Shown: positions 54,141 through 64,000 of the stretch, one piece after another | Layout of the letters: each line of letters opens with the position of its first letter | Position numbering within the stretch: position 1 is the stretch's first letter | From: Saccharospirillaceae bacterium | GTDB lineage: Bacteria; Pseudomonadota; Gammaproteobacteria; Pseudomonadales; Oceanobacteraceae | Direction: 5' to 3' | Length of the DNA: 64,000 bases | Assembly (NCBI GenBank): GCA_021208685.1 | Contig: JAJOJJ010000010.1 | Location: 1-64,000, forward strand | Notes under the pieces: model-generated | Database searches by the model: none | Seen by the model: only the letters and a program-made list of their open reading frames with translations | What the model was told of the DNA's origin: nothing | Program-made: the position numbers and the translations under genes

Positions 54141-55379
54141 TTAAAAGTTGACTTTAATCCAATCTTTTATTCTGGAATAAATGCCATCCGTACGTTCTTC
54201 ATTGCGGGTGTTATTTGTTTTATTCCTGTGTTGCTTTGCCGCATACAATAACAACCCCACAGACGTCGAATAAATCGGGTTATTAATCACATCAGTCAAT
54301 CCTGAAACACCGTAAGGCTTAGCCAGCCGCACAGGCATATGGAAGATTTCTTCGGCCAGATCAACAACCCCTTCCATCTTTGCCGTACCGCCGGTCAGAA
54401 CGATGCCTGCCGCGACCATATCTTCAAACCCGCTGCGACGCAGTTCGGCCTGAATTAATGTGAATAATTCGTCATAACGCGGCTCAACCACTTCCGCCAG
54501 TGCCTGTCGGGACAAATCGCGCGGTGGACGCTCCCCCACACTCGGAACTTTGATCGTTTCATCCGCTTTGGCCAGCTGAGTCAGAGCGCACGCATATTTA
54601 ATTTTAATTTTCTCGGCATGCTGTGTCGGGGTGCGCAATGCCATGGCAATATCGTTGGTTACCTGATCTCCGGCAATCGGAATAACAGCCGTATGACGGA
54701 TTGCACCTTCAGTAAAAATAGCGATATCCGTTGTGCCGCCACCAATATCAACCAGACACACACCCAGTTCACGCTCGTCATCGGTTAAAACCGCATAACT
54801 GGAAGCCAATTGTTCAAGGATAATGGCATCGGTTTGCAGACCACAGCGCTGCACACAACGCTCTATATTCTGCACTGCATTAACAGCACCGGTAACCAGA
54901 TGAACTTTTGCTTCAAGACGCACACCTGACATACCGACAGGTTCTTTAATACCTTCCTGATTATCGACGACATATTCCTGTGGCAGAACATGCAGAATGC
55001 GCTGATCCTGCGGAATAGCAACCGCCTGAGCAGCATCAATAACCCGGTCAACATCCATTGGCGTAACTTCACGGTCGCGTACAGCAACAATGCCATGTGA
55101 GTTCATGGAATGGATATGACTGCCGGCGATCCCGGCATACACCGAATGAATGGTGCATCCCGCCATTAATTCTGCTTCTTCTACCGCACGCCGGATTGAC
55201 TGTACGGTGGATTCAATATTGACCACAACGCCTTTTTTAAGACCACGACTCGGGTGCGAGCCCAGACCGACAATTTCTATATTACCGTCCGCCCCTAACT
55301 CACCGACTATCGCCACAATTTTTGAGGTGCCAATATCCAGGCCAACCAGCATATTTTTTTGTTGTACCTGACTCATCAT
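54141..55379 (-). CDS. ftsA: Cell division protein FtsA
   Basis: VGLDIGTSKIVAIVGEL; CLVDIGGGTTDIAIFTEGAIRHT. Confidence 0.97.
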   Translation of the reverse strand: MMSQVQQKNMLVGLDIGTSKIVAIVGELGADGNIEIVGLGSHPSRGLKKGVVVNIESTVQSIRRAVEEAELMAGCTIHSVYAGIAGSHIHSMNSHGIVAVRDREVTPMDVDRVIDAAQAVAIPQDQRILHVLPQEYVVDNQEGIKEPVGMSGVRLEAKVHLVTGAVNAVQNIERCVQRCGLQTDAIILEQLASSYAVLTDDERELGVCLVDIGGGTTDIAIFTEGAIRHTAVIPIAGDQVTNDIAMALRTPTQHAEKIKIKYACALTQLAKADETIKVPSVGERPPRDLSRQALAEVVEPRYDELFTLIQAELRRSGFEDMVAAGIVLTGGTAKMEGVVDLAEEIFHMPVRLAKPYGVSGLTDVINNPIYSTSVGLLLYAAKQHRNKTNNTRNEERTDGIYSRIKDWIKVNF

Positions 55380-56134
55380 CCCATCTCCTGCACTGGGCGC
55401 CAGCCAATTGCGGCACCTTTTCCATAACGTAAATCCACACTCACAACCGCGTTCTCAGGCAGTTGTGCAATTAATAATTCAAGGCGCTGCACGCGCTCTT
55501 CAAAGTACTGTCTGCCGAAACGAACCTGCCAGCCATTGCTTAATTCCACATCAACCGCGCCAACAGCTGAAACGGTTAACCGATTAATTCCGACATTAAG
55601 ATGCATCAGCGATTGCTGAATACGGCGGAAATGTCGCACCGCCTCTTCTGCATATCGATGATCACCATCAATTCGTGCCAGATTTCCGGCGTCCAGATGC
55701 GCCGGAATTTCGCTCAGACGGCCATTAGCACTCAGTAACTGGTCGTTATTCCAGATGGCCATTGGGACATCTTCATAAACCGTCAGCTCAAGCGTACCAG
55801 GCCAGCGTTTGCGCACCGTCACCTGCATAATCAGTGGCAGTCCGGACAATTGTTCATAAACTTTCTGCAGATCCAGTGAGAAAAAGCTTTCGTCTTTTAC
55901 CCAAACAATGCGCTCTGCGATATCTTCAGGATTCCAGACAGACAAACGCCCTTTTACTTCCACGTTGCTCATTGGCCAACTCTGATAACCCCAGCGCATG
56001 CCAGCCAGCAATCCTGCCAATAAACACGGCACAAGCAACCACTGCCAGGCAATGACCGGCATCGTCACACGCCATTGTCTTGGCTGTTTTACGATCACGG
56101 GTGTCGCGCCGCGTGGAGCTGCTTTTTTAGCCAC
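55376..56134 (-). CDS. ftsQ: Cell division protein FtsQ
   Basis: POTRA-type region VEVKGRLSVWNPEDIAERI; position between ftsA and ddl. Confidence 0.92.
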   Translation of the reverse strand: MAKKAAPRGATPVIVKQPRQWRVTMPVIAWQWLLVPCLLAGLLAGMRWGYQSWPMSNVEVKGRLSVWNPEDIAERIVWVKDESFFSLDLQKVYEQLSGLPLIMQVTVRKRWPGTLELTVYEDVPMAIWNNDQLLSANGRLSEIPAHLDAGNLARIDGDHRYAEEAVRHFRRIQQSLMHLNVGINRLTVSAVGAVDVELSNGWQVRFGRQYFEERVQRLELLIAQLPENAVVSVDLRYGKGAAIGWRPVQEMG

Positions 56135-57053
56135 GGATTCTGCCTCTGGCTTCCGTCAGTAAGTTAATAACCAATTGCCGGAAGGTCATACCGACTGCCG
56201 CTGCCGCCATAGGAACCAGACTGTGATCGGTCATGCCCGGACTCGTATTCGCTTCCAGCAACCAGAACTGTCCGCTCTGATCCTGCATTACGTCGATGCG
56301 CCCCCATCCCTGGCCACCAATCACTTCAAATGCATTCAGTGCCAGTTGCTGTAATTCCTGTTCTTTTTCTGCCGACAATCCGCAAGGCAATAAATACTGA
56401 GTGTCGTCTGCCTGATATTTTGCGTCGTAGTCGTAAAAAGCATGACTGGTTTTCAGCTGAATGGCCGGTAATGCTTTGCCATCAACAATCGCAACCGTGA
56501 ATTCAGCCCCCTGTACCCAGGACTCAGCCAGAACCAGTCCATCGTATTCGCGGGCAAAATTAAAACTGTCTCGCAATTCATCGGCATTTCGAACCTTGCG
56601 CATACCGATGCTGGAACCTTCGCGTGCGGGTTTGACAATGGCATCCGCATTCAACGCTTCAATCAACTCAGACCAGTTACTGTCTGCGGTCAGCAGAAAT
56701 GCTTTTGGCGTTGGCAAGCCGGCTGCCTGCCAGATTAATTTGGTTCGCCATTTATCCATCGCCAAAGCGGATGCCATGACACCGCTGCCGGTATAAGGCT
56801 TATCCAGCCATTCGAGTACTCCCTGAATAGTACCGTCTTCGCCACCGCGTCCATGCAAAGCAATAAACGCAATATCGAAATCTGCGCCGGTTAACTGCTC
56901 AATGGCATGAGCCTGAATATCAATAGCGACGACATCGGCACCGCTTTGTTGCAAGGCGGAATAAACAGCCTGTCCGCTTTTCAGCGATACGGCACGCTCG
57001 GCAGATGTCCCCCCCATCAACACCGCAATTTTTCCTAACGCAGCAACATTCAT
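56127..57053 (-). CDS. ddlB: D-alanine--D-alanine ligase
   Basis: [32 protein letters not shown]. Confidence 0.97.
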   Translation of the reverse strand: MNVAALGKIAVLMGGTSAERAVSLKSGQAVYSALQQSGADVVAIDIQAHAIEQLTGADFDIAFIALHGRGGEDGTIQGVLEWLDKPYTGSGVMASALAMDKWRTKLIWQAAGLPTPKAFLLTADSNWSELIEALNADAIVKPAREGSSIGMRKVRNADELRDSFNFAREYDGLVLAESWVQGAEFTVAIVDGKALPAIQLKTSHAFYDYDAKYQADDTQYLLPCGLSAEKEQELQQLALNAFEVIGGQGWGRIDVMQDQSGQFWLLEANTSPGMTDHSLVPMAAAAVGMTFRQLVINLLTEARGRIRG

Positions 57054-58510
57054 ACATTTACCTCTGCTAACCATACCGGTAACTGCTGGGTTAATGTCAC
57101 GGCCAGATTACCAATGTCACCAGCCCCCTGAGTCAATAACAAGTCACCGGGTTTCAGGACACTTTTAAGCGGTGCTTCCAGTGATTCATCACGCCCGATA
57201 AAAATAGGATCAACCATACCGCGCTGGCGGATACTGCCGCACAAAGAGCGTCCATCGGCGCCGGCAATCGGCTTTTCTCCCGCCGGGTAAACATCCATCA
57301 GCAGCAGAACATCGGCGCCGGATAAAACACGGGTAAAATCTTCATACAAATCACGGGTCCGGCTGTAACGGTGTGGCTGAAACACCATAACCAGACGTCG
57401 ATCAGGAAATCCGTTACGGATCGCTTCCAGCGTGACTTCCAGCTCACGCGGATGATGGCCATAATCATCAACCAGCATGACATCACGATTGCCTAGCGGA
57501 AATTCGCCACAGACGGTAAAGCGGCGACCGACACCGGCAAATTTTTCCAATGCACTCACAATGGCAGCATCCGCTACGCCTTCATCGTCTGCCACAGCAA
57601 TAGCGGCCATAGCATTTAACACATTGTGTTTACCCGGCATACGCAGGCTGATATTCAGCGGTGCACGACCGCCCGGACGCTGCACCGTGAAATGGGTAAA
57701 TAACCCATTCTGATGCAAATCGGTTGCACGGTAATCGGCATCTTCAGCAAAACCATACGTCACCGTCTGACGACTGATGCGCGGTAATAATTCGCGTACA
57801 ACATCATCATCAATACACACCACTGCCAGGCCGTAAAAGGGCAAATTGTGCAGAAATTCGACAAAGGTATTTTTTAGCTGTTCAAAATCTCCGCCATAGG
57901 TTGCCATATGGTCGGCATCAACATTGGTCACAATTGAGACCATTGGCTGCAGATGCAGGAAGGAAGCATCACTCTCATCAGCCTCGGCTACTAAATAGCG
58001 GCTCGCACCCAAACGGGCATTAGTGCCCGCGCTGTTTAATTTGCCACCGATGACAAAGGTCGGATCTAGACCTGCCTCAGCAAGTACCGATGTCACCATA
58101 CTCGTGGTTGTGGTTTTACCATGGGTTCCGGCAACAGCAATACCGTGCCGGAAACGCATTAATTCTGCCAGCATTTCTGCACGACGAACCACCGGAATCC
58201 GGGCTTCCAGTGCAGCGCGGATTTCCGGATTTTCCTGATCAATTGCCGTTGATACCACCAGCACATCAGCATGCTCAATATTGCTTTCCTGATGGCCAAT
58301 AAAAATAGTGGCACCCAACGCCTGCAGCCGTTCAGTCACAGCTGACTGGCGTAAATCCGATCCGGAAATCTGATACCCCTGATTCAGCAATACTTCAGCA
58401 ATACCACACATCCCGGCCCCACCGATGCCGACAAAATGCATACAACGGATGCGGCGCATTTCCGGTATAAGCTGATTCAGCGGAGCGTTGGTTTTATCAG
58501 TCACGGGCAA
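57050..58510 (-). CDS. murC: UDP-N-acetylmuramate--L-alanine ligase
   Basis: [41 protein letters not shown]. Confidence 0.97.
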   Translation of the reverse strand: MPVTDKTNAPLNQLIPEMRRIRCMHFVGIGGAGMCGIAEVLLNQGYQISGSDLRQSAVTERLQALGATIFIGHQESNIEHADVLVVSTAIDQENPEIRAALEARIPVVRRAEMLAELMRFRHGIAVAGTHGKTTTTSMVTSVLAEAGLDPTFVIGGKLNSAGTNARLGASRYLVAEADESDASFLHLQPMVSIVTNVDADHMATYGGDFEQLKNTFVEFLHNLPFYGLAVVCIDDDVVRELLPRISRQTVTYGFAEDADYRATDLHQNGLFTHFTVQRPGGRAPLNISLRMPGKHNVLNAMAAIAVADDEGVADAAIVSALEKFAGVGRRFTVCGEFPLGNRDVMLVDDYGHHPRELEVTLEAIRNGFPDRRLVMVFQPHRYSRTRDLYEDFTRVLSGADVLLLMDVYPAGEKPIAGADGRSLCGSIRQRGMVDPIFIGRDESLEAPLKSVLKPGDLLLTQGAGDIGNLAVTLTQQLPVWLAEVNV

Positions 58511-59576
58511 ACCTCTTTATCTGTTCAACAACCAGAGCGGTTGCATTGGTGATGGCCTGGCAGCGCGCCTTGCTGGCCATCTCCAGTAATAATGTTTTAT
58601 GTTGTGAATAATGCTGCCACTGCGAAGCCAGCCATTCAGCCGTTAATTCATGCTGCTGACAGATTACCCCGGCACCAGCATTAGCCAGATATTCTGCATT
58701 AGCTGTCTGGTGATCATCGACGGCAAATGGAAAAGGAACAAAAATGGCAGCGCAACCTGCTGCAGCAACTTCCGATACCGTCAGCGCACCTGCACGGCAA
58801 ATGAGTAAATCCGCCTGACCGTAAGCGGCAGCCATATCGTCAATAAATGCGACAACTTCGGCCTGCACACCGGCCTGTTCATAGGCAGCCTGCATGTCTG
58901 TCAGATTACGTTTACCGACCTGATGGCGTAATTGCGGACGCAGACTCTGAGGCAGTAATTGCATGGCTGCCAGCACTGTACGGTTCAGCGCAGCCGCGCC
59001 CAGACTACCGCCGATAATCAGAACGCTTAACGGCTCATCGGTTTTCATCCGCTCTGCAGGCTGCGGCAAATTCAGTACACTTTCACGCACCGGATTTCCG
59101 GTTACCTGTGCACCGGATAATGCGCCCGGAAACGCCTGCATGGCATGCTGACTGATGCGGCTTAATAAACGATTTGTCATACCTGCACGGGCATTTTGTT
59201 CATGGATCAGCAGCGGCACACCACTTAACCGTGCCGCCACACCACCGGGACCTGTGGCATAACCCCCAAACCCTAATGCAGCGACAGGTTTTACCTGCTT
59301 CATAATATTCCGCGCCTGCCAGATGGCCTTAATAATGCGCAAGGGTGCCGTCAGTAATCCCAGCTTGCCTTTACCACGCAGGCCACTGATATTGATACAG
59401 TGCAGTGGATAACCTTTAGCCGGCACCAGGTCTTTTTCGATACCGGATGCTGTTCCCAGCCAATGAATGGTGAAACCTTCCTGATGTAATTGTTCAGCAA
59501 CCGCCAATGCCGGAAATACATGGCCGCCAGTGCCGCCCGCCATTAATAACACATTGCGTGAAGATGCCTGATTCAT
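58497..59576 (-). CDS. murG: UDP-GlcNAc:lipid I N-acetylglucosaminyltransferase
   Basis: [37 protein letters not shown]. Confidence 0.97.
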   Translation of the reverse strand: MNQASSRNVLLMAGGTGGHVFPALAVAEQLHQEGFTIHWLGTASGIEKDLVPAKGYPLHCINISGLRGKGKLGLLTAPLRIIKAIWQARNIMKQVKPVAALGFGGYATGPGGVAARLSGVPLLIHEQNARAGMTNRLLSRISQHAMQAFPGALSGAQVTGNPVRESVLNLPQPAERMKTDEPLSVLIIGGSLGAAALNRTVLAAMQLLPQSLRPQLRHQVGKRNLTDMQAAYEQAGVQAEVVAFIDDMAAAYGQADLLICRAGALTVSEVAAAGCAAIFVPFPFAVDDHQTANAEYLANAGAGVICQQHELTAEWLASQWQHYSQHKTLLLEMASKARCQAITNATALVVEQIKRFARD

Positions 59577-60742
59577 ACAGCACCTCCATTATGATCTGCA
59601 GCATCTTCATCTGTGTCCGGTGTCGGTACGCTTTCATGGGCGATACGCATAACAATACCGATCATGACGCAGCACACCAATAAACTGCTGCCGCCATAGC
59701 TGAAAAATGGCAGAGTCAGACCTTTGGTCGGCAACAAACCAATATTAACGCCTAAGTTAATCACAGCCTGCAGACCTAACAGCGAGGCGATACCAATCGC
59801 CACGTAAGCACCGTATAACTGCCCTTTAAGTTGTGCATTCCATGAAACCCGCCAGATTTGTGCAATAACAACCGCCAGTAATGCCAGTGCAGCGATACCC
59901 CCGATCAGGCCGGTTTCTTCCGCCCAGATAGCAAAGACGAAATCGGTATGTGCTTCCGGCAAATAAAACAATTTCTGCACACTTTCGCCCAGACCAACAC
60001 CGAACCAATCGCCACGACCGAAAGCAATGAGGGACTGAGTTAACTGATAGCCGGTGCCGTATACATGCTCCGGTGCCCAGGGATCCAGATAGGCCATCAA
60101 ACGCTCAACCCGATAACTCTCGGATGTCAGAACAAGCACACTGATCATCAGCGTGGCAATCAGCAGCAGGAAAAACTGCCCGGCTTTTACCCCACCGAGA
60201 AACAGCTGGATCAGTACAGCCCCCATCAGTACCACCACCGCACCAAAATCCGGCTCCAACAACAGCAAGAAAACCATCCCCGCCAGAATTGCCAACGGCT
60301 TGAGAAAACCGGACCATTGTTGTTTAACTTCATCCTGACGGCGTATCAGGTAACCGGACACATAAAAAACCGCGGCCAGTTTTGCCAGTTCGGAAGCCTG
60401 AATTTTAATAATGCCCAAATTCAGCCAACGCTGACTGCCGTTAACCTCATGGCCAATCCCCGGCACGAATACCAAAACCAAGCCGGCAACAGCCAGCAAC
60501 AGAAAAGCCACATCCACCTTACTCCACCACATCAGTGGAATCTGGCTGACGGCATACACAACCACAACGCCCAGAAGCAGATAAACCGCATGGCGAACAG
60601 CAAAATAAGCGGCATTACCGGTGTAAAATTCGGCAATTCCGGTCGAGGCTGAAGCAACCATCAACCAACCAAGACACATCAGCCCCAGCCACGGAAGGAA
60701 AATATTCTGCCGGCTTTGCCACAGGAAGCGATCAATATTCAC
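59573..60742 (-). CDS. ftsW: Peptidoglycan glycosyltransferase FtsW
   Basis: SEDS-family membrane protein; GLTLPFFSYGGSSLLVCC. Confidence 0.96.
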   Translation of the reverse strand: MNIDRFLWQSRQNIFLPWLGLMCLGWLMVASASTGIAEFYTGNAAYFAVRHAVYLLLGVVVVYAVSQIPLMWWSKVDVAFLLLAVAGLVLVFVPGIGHEVNGSQRWLNLGIIKIQASELAKLAAVFYVSGYLIRRQDEVKQQWSGFLKPLAILAGMVFLLLLEPDFGAVVVLMGAVLIQLFLGGVKAGQFFLLLIATLMISVLVLTSESYRVERLMAYLDPWAPEHVYGTGYQLTQSLIAFGRGDWFGVGLGESVQKLFYLPEAHTDFVFAIWAEETGLIGGIAALALLAVVIAQIWRVSWNAQLKGQLYGAYVAIGIASLLGLQAVINLGVNIGLLPTKGLTLPFFSYGGSSLLVCCVMIGIVMRIAHESVPTPDTDEDAADHNGGAV

Positions 60743-62112
60743 AGCATCGCCTCCTTGTTGATTGTCGCTGCGACCAGAGCACTGAAATATTCGCCGCGGG
60801 CAGCATAATTTTTAAACTGATCAAAACTGGCACAGGCTGGAGACAGCAGAATGACATCGCCGGATTGCGCCTGCGAACAGGCCCGGCCAAATGCTTCCGC
60901 CAGCGTTGACTGCTGTGAGGTTGTACAGGCGGCAGATACAGCGGACTGAATCAGTGCTGCATCCGCACCATAAGTCAGAACTTCAGCTGCGTATTGTTTG
61001 CAGGCAGAAGCCAATGGACTGAAATCCTGTCCTTTCCCTTCACCGCCCGCCAACAGCCAGATTTTCCCGCAGATTTCAGGCCCGAGCCCATAAATGGCGG
61101 CCAGGGTAGAACCAACATTGGTGCCTTTTGAGTCGTTGTAAAAATCAACTCCGCCGAGATTACCCAACCACTGACAGCGATATTCCAGACCGGAAAAATG
61201 ACGCAAAGCCGGTAATACTGCTGCGATATCAACACCCACTGACTTAATCAGGGCCAGCGCAGCCATCACATTCGCCAGATTATGCTGACCTTTAATTTTT
61301 AATTCGCTGGCAGCGATGATTTTTTCAGCACCAAACGTGATCCAGCTTTCACCAGCAATGCGCTCAAGACCAAACTGACCAATATCGGCCTTATTTAAAC
61401 CAAAACTCAGGCGCGGCATTTTATCGGATACCAGCGGCTGACTGAGGGCATCATCCCGGTTCACCACAATGGCACGACACTGCTGAAAGATACGGTGTTT
61501 AGCCTGATGATAATCGGCCATGCCCTGATAGCGATCCATATGGTCTTCGCTCATATTGAGCACAACGGCGGCAGAAGCCGCGAGATTTTCTGTGGTTTCC
61601 AATTGAAAGCTGGACAGTTCCAATACGTAAATATCGGTTTCAGCACCACCGATCAGAAGATCCAGAGCAGGCACACCAATATTTCCGCCAACAGCAACGC
61701 GTTTACCCGCTGCCGCCAGCAACTCACCGGTCAAAGTGGTTACTGTGCTTTTCCCGTTAGAGCCGGTAATAGCAATCAGCGGTTTATCACAAACATCGGC
61801 AAATAACTGAATATCACCGGCAATGCGGGCACCGGCCTGACGCGCAGCTGCAATGGCCGGATGAGAGACTGCCATTCCAGGGCTGACGATTAATTCATCG
61901 TAGCGACTGAGAATGTCTGCCTGCAGCTCACCGGTAAATATATTCGCTTGCGGAAACTCCGTGCGGACAGTATCCAGCCCCGGAGGTACATCGCGGCTGT
62001 CACACAAATCAAATGACCAGCCGCGGCGCTGGCAATAACGGGCAGCAGAGAGCCCGGTCATACCAAGACCGACGATCAGTCGTTTGTAATCTGTGGAAAT
62101 CAACTGCGACAT
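60739..62112 (-). CDS. murD: UDP-N-acetylmuramoylalanine--D-glutamate ligase
   Basis: IVGLGMTGLSAARYCQRRG; ITGSNGKSTVTTL. Confidence 0.97.
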   Translation of the reverse strand: MSQLISTDYKRLIVGLGMTGLSAARYCQRRGWSFDLCDSRDVPPGLDTVRTEFPQANIFTGELQADILSRYDELIVSPGMAVSHPAIAAARQAGARIAGDIQLFADVCDKPLIAITGSNGKSTVTTLTGELLAAAGKRVAVGGNIGVPALDLLIGGAETDIYVLELSSFQLETTENLAASAAVVLNMSEDHMDRYQGMADYHQAKHRIFQQCRAIVVNRDDALSQPLVSDKMPRLSFGLNKADIGQFGLERIAGESWITFGAEKIIAASELKIKGQHNLANVMAALALIKSVGVDIAAVLPALRHFSGLEYRCQWLGNLGGVDFYNDSKGTNVGSTLAAIYGLGPEICGKIWLLAGGEGKGQDFSPLASACKQYAAEVLTYGADAALIQSAVSAACTTSQQSTLAEAFGRACSQAQSGDVILLSPACASFDQFKNYAARGEYFSALVAATINKEAML

Positions 62113-62125
62113 AAACTCAGTTTCC

Positions 62126-63208
62126 TCAGCGAATTTTCAGGGTGGCAAGACCGATCAGCACCAGAATAATGGTGATAATCCAGAAGCGAACAATAACACG
62201 CGGCTCCGGCCAGCCTTTTAATTCATAGTGATGATGCAGCGGTGCCATGCGGAAAATACGCTTGCCGGTCATTTTGAAAGAAGCAACCTGAAGGATCACT
62301 GAAACGGTTTCTGCGACAAAAATACCGCCCATAATAAAGAGCACGATTTCCTGACGAACAATCACCGCCACCACACCCAACGCGGCGCCCAGAGCCAGCG
62401 ACCCGACATCCCCCATAAAAACCTGAGCCGGATAGGTGTTGAACCACAGAAAGCCAATACCGGCGCCAACAATGGCGGCACAAAAAACCACCAATTCACC
62501 GGCACCGGCGATATAAGGAATGTGCAGGTAATTGGCAAAATTGACGTTACCCGCGAGGTACGCACAAATACCTAAAGCACCACCGACCATGACCGTCGGC
62601 ATAATAGCCAGACCATCAAGCCCGTCCGTCAGATTGACCGCATTACTGGAACCTACGATGACGAAGTACGTCAGCAGAATAAACAGCAGACCTAACTGCG
62701 GCATAACATCTTTAAGAAACGGTACAACCAGCTGCGTTTCCTGTGGGCTCTGCGCACTGTAAAAAAGATAAGCGGCAGCGATTAAGGCAAACACAGACTG
62801 CCAGAAATACTTCCAGCGTCCGGGCAAACCGCGAGAATTTTTCTCCACGACTTTACGGTAATCATCCACCCAGCCGATTGCACCGAAGACCAGAGTCACC
62901 AGCAACACAACCCAGACAAAGCGATTTTCCAGATTTCCCCAGAGCAACGTGCTTACCGCAATAGACAGTAAAATCAATACACCACCCATGGTCGGAGTAC
63001 CGGCTTTGCTTAAATGCGATTTAGGTCCCAGCTCACGGATTGCCTGACCAATCTGGTATTCACGCAATTTGCGGATAACCACAGGCCCGAGGAGCAATGA
63101 CACCATCAAAGCAGTAATCACCGCCAGAATCGCACGCAGTGTTAAATAATTAACCACTCCGAACCCGGAGTAATACTGCGCTAACCAGTCTCCCAGCCAT
63201 AGCAACAT
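62126..63208 (-). CDS. mraY: Phospho-N-acetylmuramoyl-pentapeptide-transferase
   Basis: [32 protein letters not shown]. Confidence 0.97.
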   Translation of the reverse strand: MLLWLGDWLAQYYSGFGVVNYLTLRAILAVITALMVSLLLGPVVIRKLREYQIGQAIRELGPKSHLSKAGTPTMGGVLILLSIAVSTLLWGNLENRFVWVVLLVTLVFGAIGWVDDYRKVVEKNSRGLPGRWKYFWQSVFALIAAAYLFYSAQSPQETQLVVPFLKDVMPQLGLLFILLTYFVIVGSSNAVNLTDGLDGLAIMPTVMVGGALGICAYLAGNVNFANYLHIPYIAGAGELVVFCAAIVGAGIGFLWFNTYPAQVFMGDVGSLALGAALGVVAVIVRQEIVLFIMGGIFVAETVSVILQVASFKMTGKRIFRMAPLHHHYELKGWPEPRVIVRFWIITIILVLIGLATLKIR

Positions 63209-63210
63209 GA

Positions 63211-64000
63211 TCAGTTTTCCTCTGTATTCTTTTGCAGCGCCCGGACCACCTGATCCATACCGGCACTGCGCGACCCTTTCACCAGAATAACGTCCTGATT
63301 TGTGGTCTGTTGTTGTAAATACCGCACCAATTCTTCTTTGGTTGCGAACCAGTGCGCTCCGGCACCAAAAGCTTCCGTTGTTTTACGGCTGCGCTCACCC
63401 GTAGCCAATAAATTCTGAATTCCCTGTTCACGGGCATAACGGCCAATAGCCGCATGAGCGTCGAGTTCATTGTCGCCCAGTTCCGCCATATCACCTAAAA
63501 CCAGCCAGCTGCGGGATGCATTTTTTAACACATTAATGGCTGCTTTTACCGATGCCGGATTGGCGTTATACGCATCGTTCAGAATACGCTGACCAGAGTG
63601 TCCATCCAGCCAATGCAAACGACCAGCTACCGCTGTCGCCTGTTGTAATCCCTGAATAATTTCCGCCGCACTCAACCCCAAAGCATAAGCAGCCGCTGTG
63701 ACCGCCAGCGCATTCCGCACGTTGTGTTCGCCCAGTAAAGGCAATCGGACGGTAAACGCTTCGTCATTCAGATGCAGAATAAAGTGACTTCCTTCAAGAT
63801 CACACTGCAAGGAACTGGCGCGCACATCCGCAGTGGCCGAAAATCCAAAACTGACTTGCTTAACAGTTGCCGAACGCTCTGCCCATATTTGGTAAAAATC
63901 ATCATCGGCATTTAATACGGCGTATCCACCGGGCTCTATAAAGTCGAGTAATTCACCCTTGGTTTGCACAACGCCATTCAGGCTGCCAAACCCTTCAAGA
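63211..64000 (-). CDS. murF: UDP-N-acetylmuramoyl-tripeptide--D-alanyl-D-alanine ligase, N-terminus beyond window
   Basis: [17 protein letters not shown]; frame stays open to the window edge. Confidence 0.95.
   Translation of the reverse strand, partial: LEGFGSLNGVVQTKGELLDFIEPGGYAVLNADDDFYQIWAERSATVKQVSFGFSATADVRASSLQCDLEGSHFILHLNDEAFTVRLPLLGEHNVRNALAVTAAAYALGLSAAEIIQGLQQATAVAGRLHWLDGHSGQRILNDAYNANPASVKAAINVLKNASRSWLVLGDMAELGDNELDAHAAIGRYAREQGIQNLLATGERSRKTTEAFGAGAHWFATKEELVRYLQQQTTNQDVILVKGSRSAGMDQVVRALQKNTEEN

Overview
The window is a gammaproteobacterial chromosome segment; gene content and order resemble Oceanospirillales/Pseudomonadales. About 52 kb (11.5-64 kb) is conserved core: rsmI-lpoA-yraN-diaA/gmhA, prmC-prfA-hemA, lolB-ispE-tRNA-Gln-prs-rplY-pth-ychF, miaB-phoH-ybeY-corC-lnt, mutT-argJ-secA-M23-lpxC, and the dcw cluster ftsZ-ftsA-ftsQ-ddlB-murC-murG-ftsW-murD-mraY-murF (minus strand, murF cut by the window end). 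The accessory part is the first 11.5 kb. It contains: (i) a putative ~4.3 kb integrative element at the 3' end of rnpB, with a tyrosine integrase, a serine resolvase, an exported protein and a candidate displaced att/rnpB 3' end at ~1130; (ii) a four-cassette integron array without an integron integrase in the window (CALIN-like), with two well-formed attC sites, one attC split by a complete IS3-family element (3-bp duplication TTC) and one attC truncated by a related IS end. Other leads: an unannotated ~65-nt sRNA candidate at ~45.8 kb (promoter plus intrinsic terminator between divergent genes); a 54-aa small ORF sharing a TGAACGTTCA palindrome with the adjacent tetR; and apparent 1-bp frameshifts in ychF and ybeY. 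All calls come from reading the sequence and ORF track; no database search was run.
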